This document shows positions 61,100 to 64,000 of a stretch of 64,000 nt of DNA, one piece after another. This DNA comes from a bacterium 1XD42-54 (lineage in GTDB: Bacteria > Bacillota > Clostridia > Lachnospirales > Lachnospiraceae). The translations under genes were made by a program, and so were the position numbers. Under the pieces are notes generated by a model that was not told where the DNA came from, searched no databases, and was given only the letters and a program-made list of their open reading frames with translations. Location of the stretch: contig RAZH01000002.1 in NCBI GenBank assembly GCA_003612585.1, positions 186,001 to 250,000 of the forward strand, read 5' to 3'. Within the stretch, counting starts at the first letter, position 1. Each line of letters begins with the position of its first letter.

Positions 61100-64000
61100 A
61101 TGCAGAAGCCATTTTTTGATGTTTTTCCGGTACTGGATTTGGGCGATCACCTGCAGGGAATCCTGGAATTTGTCCAGGTGAGCCGGGTGACGCTGAACCG
61201 AGAGCGCACGTTCATGCGTGTGTATCTGGAAAGTGAAAAACTGATTTATAAAAAAGATATTCTGGAAATCGAGCAGGCCATTCAGGACCAGCTCTTTTCT
61301 GATGTCGTGATGACGGTTAAAATCATTGAAAAATTTCATCTTTCGAGACAGTATACGCCGCGCAATCTGATGTCCGTTTATGAGGACAGTATTTTGCTGG
61401 AACTGAAAAATTACAATGCGCTTCTGTATTCGCTTCTGCGGGAATCGGAAAAGGAGTTTACAGCGGAGGATACGCTGCATCTTCGGATTCCGGATACCGT
61501 GATTGCCGATGGAAAAGAGGAAGAACTGCTTTCGATTTTGGAAAAGATTTTCTGTGAGCGCTGCGGCATGAATTTTCATGTGAGTGCTGAGCGGATGGAA
61601 CCGAAAAACAGTAAAAAACGAAAGCTGCAGGAGCTTGAGCTGGAGCAGGAGGTTGCCGCGATAGCCAAAAACTATGCAGCGGCGAAGGCAGAGGAGAGCA
61701 AAACACAGCAGGAGCAGCAGGAAGTTGCACAGCAGAAAACATCTGCGAAACAGCCTGCGGAGAAAAAAGACGCTTCCCGAACGGATTCCGGCACAGAGGC
61801 GCCGAAAAAGAAAAGCTTTTATCAGTCCGGCGACCGGTTTGGCGGCCGGCGTTCGGATAATCCGGATGTTATCTACGGAAGAGATTTTGACGGTGAAGTG
61901 ATTTCTATTGAGTCGATCACAGGCGAGATCGGCGGCGTCGTAATCCGCGGACAGGTGCTTTCCGTGGAGCTTCGTGAGCTGCGCAATGAAAAGACGCTGT
62001 TTATTTTCAGCATGACCGATTTTACAGATTCCATCGGAATTAAGCTTTTTACCGGAAATGAACAGGCCGAGGAGCTTTCTTCGTCGATCAAGGCCGGAGC
62101 TTTTTTGATGCTTACAGGTGTGACGACGATCGACCGTTTTGATAGTCAGCTTACGATCGGAAATATCCGCGGGATTAAAAAAATTCCGGATTTCAGGGTA
62201 AAGCGTGTCGATACGTATGCAGAGAAGCGGGTTGAGCTGCACTGTCACACAAAGATGAGCGACATGGATGGTGTTTCTGATGTAAAAGATATTATCAAGC
62301 GTGCAATGGGCTGGGGACACCCGGCGATTGCAATTACCGATCACGGAGCCGTGCAGGCGTTCCCGGATGCGAACCATACCGTTCCGGGAGACAGTAGCTT
62401 TAAGGTCATTTATGGCATGGAGGGGTATCTGGTAGATGATCTGAAAGAGATTGCCACGAATACAAAAGGGCAGGGCCTGGAAGAGTCGTTTGTTGTGTTT
62501 GACCTTGAGACAACCGGATTTTCTCCGGAGCAGAACCGGATTATTGAGATTGGTGCAGTCAAGGTGGAGCATGGCCGAATTACAGACCGGTTCAGTACCT
62601 TTGTTAATCCGGAGGTGCCCATTCCGTTTCGAATCGAGGAGCTGACCAGCATCAACGACAATATGGTGCTGGATGCCCCTGTGATTGAAAAGGTCCTGCC
62701 GGAATTTATGGAATTTTGTGAAGGCTGTATTATGGTGGCGCACAATGCCTCGTTTGATATGAGTTTTATTGATGCAAACTGTGCGCGGCAGGGAATTGTG
62801 TGTGATAAGACAGTGGTGGATACGGTGGCCATGGCGCGCGTGTTGCTGCCGAATCTGAACCGTTTCAAGCTGGATACAGTGGCAAAGGCACTTGGCATTT
62901 CACTGGATCATCATCACAGGGCAGTGGATGACGCTGCCTGTACGGCGGAGATTTTTGTGAAATTTCTGGAGATGCTGCGCGGGCAGGAAATTCAAACGCT
63001 GGAGGAGCTGAATGCGCTTGGGAAAGCTTCGGAGAATCAAATAAAAAAGCTTCCGACGTATCATGTGATACTTCTGGCCAAAAACGATATTGGCAGAGTA
63101 AATCTCTATCGCCTTGTTTCGTGGTCTCATTTGCAGTATTACAGCCGAAGACCGCGGATTCCGAAGAGTGTGCTTCAGAAATACCGGGAAGGACTGATTA
63201 TTGGCTCCGCCTGCGAGGCGGGAGAACTGTATCAGGCGTTGCTGCGAGGCGGGCCGGAACAGGAGATTGCCCGTATTGTGAATTTTTATGATTATCTTGA
63301 GATTCAGCCTCTAGGAAACAATATGTTTATGACAAAGGAAGACCGGGAGGACCGCAAGAGTGTGGAAGACCTGATTGCACTTAACAAACGGATTGTAGAG
63401 CTTGGGGAGCGTTTTAACAAGCCGGTAGCGGCCACGTGCGATGTCCATTTTCTTGATCCGCAGGATGAGGTTTACCGCAGAATCATTATGGCCAGCAAGG
63501 GCTTCAAGGACGCGGATGATCAGGCGCCCCTTTACCTTCGCACAACGGAGGAGATGCTGAAGGAATTTGCATATCTGGGCGAGGAAAAGGCGCACGAAGT
63601 AGTCATTGACAATACGGTGAAAATTGCAGCGATGTGTGAGCGGATTTCCCCGGTAAGGCCGGATAAATGCCCGCCGATTATCGAGCATTCGGACCAGATT
63701 CTCCGAAATCTCTGTTATGAGAAGGCGCATGAAATTTATGGAAAGGAGCTTCCGGAGGTCGTATCAGAACGGCTGGAGCGTGAGCTGAATTCGATTATTT
63801 CCAATGGATTTGCCGTGATGTACATCATTGCGCAGAAACTGGTATGGAAGTCGAATGCGGACGGATATCTGGTGGGCTCGCGTGGGTCGGTCGGTTCTTC
63901 GTTTGTGGCTACGATGTCGGGTATCACGGAGGTGAATCCGCTCAGTCCGCATTATTACTGTCCAAGTTGCCACTACAGCGATTTTGACTCAGAGGAAGTG
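61100..64000 (+). CDS. polC: DNA polymerase III PolC-type, 3' end cut off
   Basis: 967 codons are open to the window end; complete PolC has about 1,450-1,500 residues. N-terminal domain (1-165), a Lys/Gln/Glu-rich linker (about 180-240), an OB domain (about 255-365: 'GGVVIRGQVLSVELREL'), and the PHP domain start 'VELHCHTKMSDMDG' (about 376). The inserted DnaQ-type 3'-5' exonuclease ('FVVFDLETTGFSPEQNRIIEIG', about 465-486; 'HHHRAVDDAACTA') follows, then the second PHP part and the start of the polymerase domain ('GYLVGSRGSVGSSFVA'). ATG 61100 after AGAAGGAGC. It is the leading-strand replicase of low-GC Gram-positives. Confidence 0.97.
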   Translation, partial: MQKPFFDVFPVLDLGDHLQGILEFVQVSRVTLNRERTFMRVYLESEKLIYKKDILEIEQAIQDQLFSDVVMTVKIIEKFHLSRQYTPRNLMSVYEDSILLELKNYNALLYSLLRESEKEFTAEDTLHLRIPDTVIADGKEEELLSILEKIFCERCGMNFHVSAERMEPKNSKKRKLQELELEQEVAAIAKNYAAAKAEESKTQQEQQEVAQQKTSAKQPAEKKDASRTDSGTEAPKKKSFYQSGDRFGGRRSDNPDVIYGRDFDGEVISIESITGEIGGVVIRGQVLSVELRELRNEKTLFIFSMTDFTDSIGIKLFTGNEQAEELSSSIKAGAFLMLTGVTTIDRFDSQLTIGNIRGIKKIPDFRVKRVDTYAEKRVELHCHTKMSDMDGVSDVKDIIKRAMGWGHPAIAITDHGAVQAFPDANHTVPGDSSFKVIYGMEGYLVDDLKEIATNTKGQGLEESFVVFDLETTGFSPEQNRIIEIGAVKVEHGRITDRFSTFVNPEVPIPFRIEELTSINDNMVLDAPVIEKVLPEFMEFCEGCIMVAHNASFDMSFIDANCARQGIVCDKTVVDTVAMARVLLPNLNRFKLDTVAKALGISLDHHHRAVDDAACTAEIFVKFLEMLRGQEIQTLEELNALGKASENQIKKLPTYHVILLAKNDIGRVNLYRLVSWSHLQYYSRRPRIPKSVLQKYREGLIIGSACEAGELYQALLRGGPEQEIARIVNFYDYLEIQPLGNNMFMTKEDREDRKSVEDLIALNKRIVELGERFNKPVAATCDVHFLDPQDEVYRRIIMASKGFKDADDQAPLYLRTTEEMLKEFAYLGEEKAHEVVIDNTVKIAAMCERISPVRPDKCPPIIEHSDQILRNLCYEKAHEIYGKELPEVVSERLERELNSIISNGFAVMYIIAQKLVWKSNADGYLVGSRGSVGSSFVATMSGITEVNPLSPHYYCPSCHYSDFDSEEV

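Overview
The window comes from a Gram-positive gut-type clostridium, most likely family Lachnospiraceae (Bacillota). The evidence is PolC-type replicative polymerase, meso-diaminopimelate dehydrogenase, a SCIFF ranthipeptide with its radical SAM maturase, fused SecDF, HPr-like proteins, strong AGGAGG ribosome sites with frequent TTG/GTG starts, and the operon order rimP-nusA-rnpM-ylxQ-infB-rbfA-nrnA-truB-ribF-rpsO-pnp. I cannot name the species from the sequence alone.

Layout. 1-2.5 kb: end of a nucleoside-type ABC transporter operon plus a V4R-domain protein. 2.8-5.0 kb: a LytTR response regulator/GHKL histidine kinase pair with a candidate operator made of two direct repeats 21 bp apart. 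5.0-11.1 kb: an AT-rich accessory segment that looks like a mobile-element graveyard. It holds a CPBP protease, a flavin-binding protein remnant, small membrane ORFs, a gutted large serine recombinase, an intact AbiEi/AbiEii toxin-antitoxin pair, a frameshifted ORF and the first part of an IS21 istA. 11.2-17.1 kb: an AraC regulator divergent from an alpha-galactoside ABC transporter whose binding protein is frameshifted and whose second permease has two internal deletions, followed by an intact GH36 alpha-galactosidase. 17.1-18.4 kb: a Fic protein and tRNA-Gly(CCC).

18.4-30.9 kb is the transcription/translation/RNA-decay superoperon. Its odd points are a long Arg/Gly/Gln repeat in IF2, a Tyr/Asp/Glu-rich NusA tail, and a GC-rich segment between infB and rbfA that folds on paper into a closed multibranch RNA. 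31-41 kb: a lipoprotein joining three SH3b repeats to a substrate-binding-like domain, M18 aminopeptidase, ddh, the tyrA-aroA pair on the minus strand, an EF-G paralogue and a HAD hydrolase. 41.3-45.1 kb: SCIFF precursor, maturase and SecDF. 45.2-50.5 kb: recJ, leuS, a Crh-like HPr paralogue (Asp15, Ser46) and a small membrane protein.

50.6-64 kb: a tetrahydrofolate riboswitch controlling folT, then folC, pheA, a DUF815 ATPase, ppx and ppk1 (polyphosphate turnover), ispG, a GNAT acetyltransferase and the first 967 codons of polC, which runs off the window. Aromatic amino acid genes are split between tyrA-aroA and pheA. The most interesting leads are the infB-rbfA RNA, the IF2/NusA low-complexity segments, the decayed galactoside importer next to a live galactosidase, and the Crh-like protein. 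All coordinates, motifs and base pairings were read by eye; no homology search or folding program was run.
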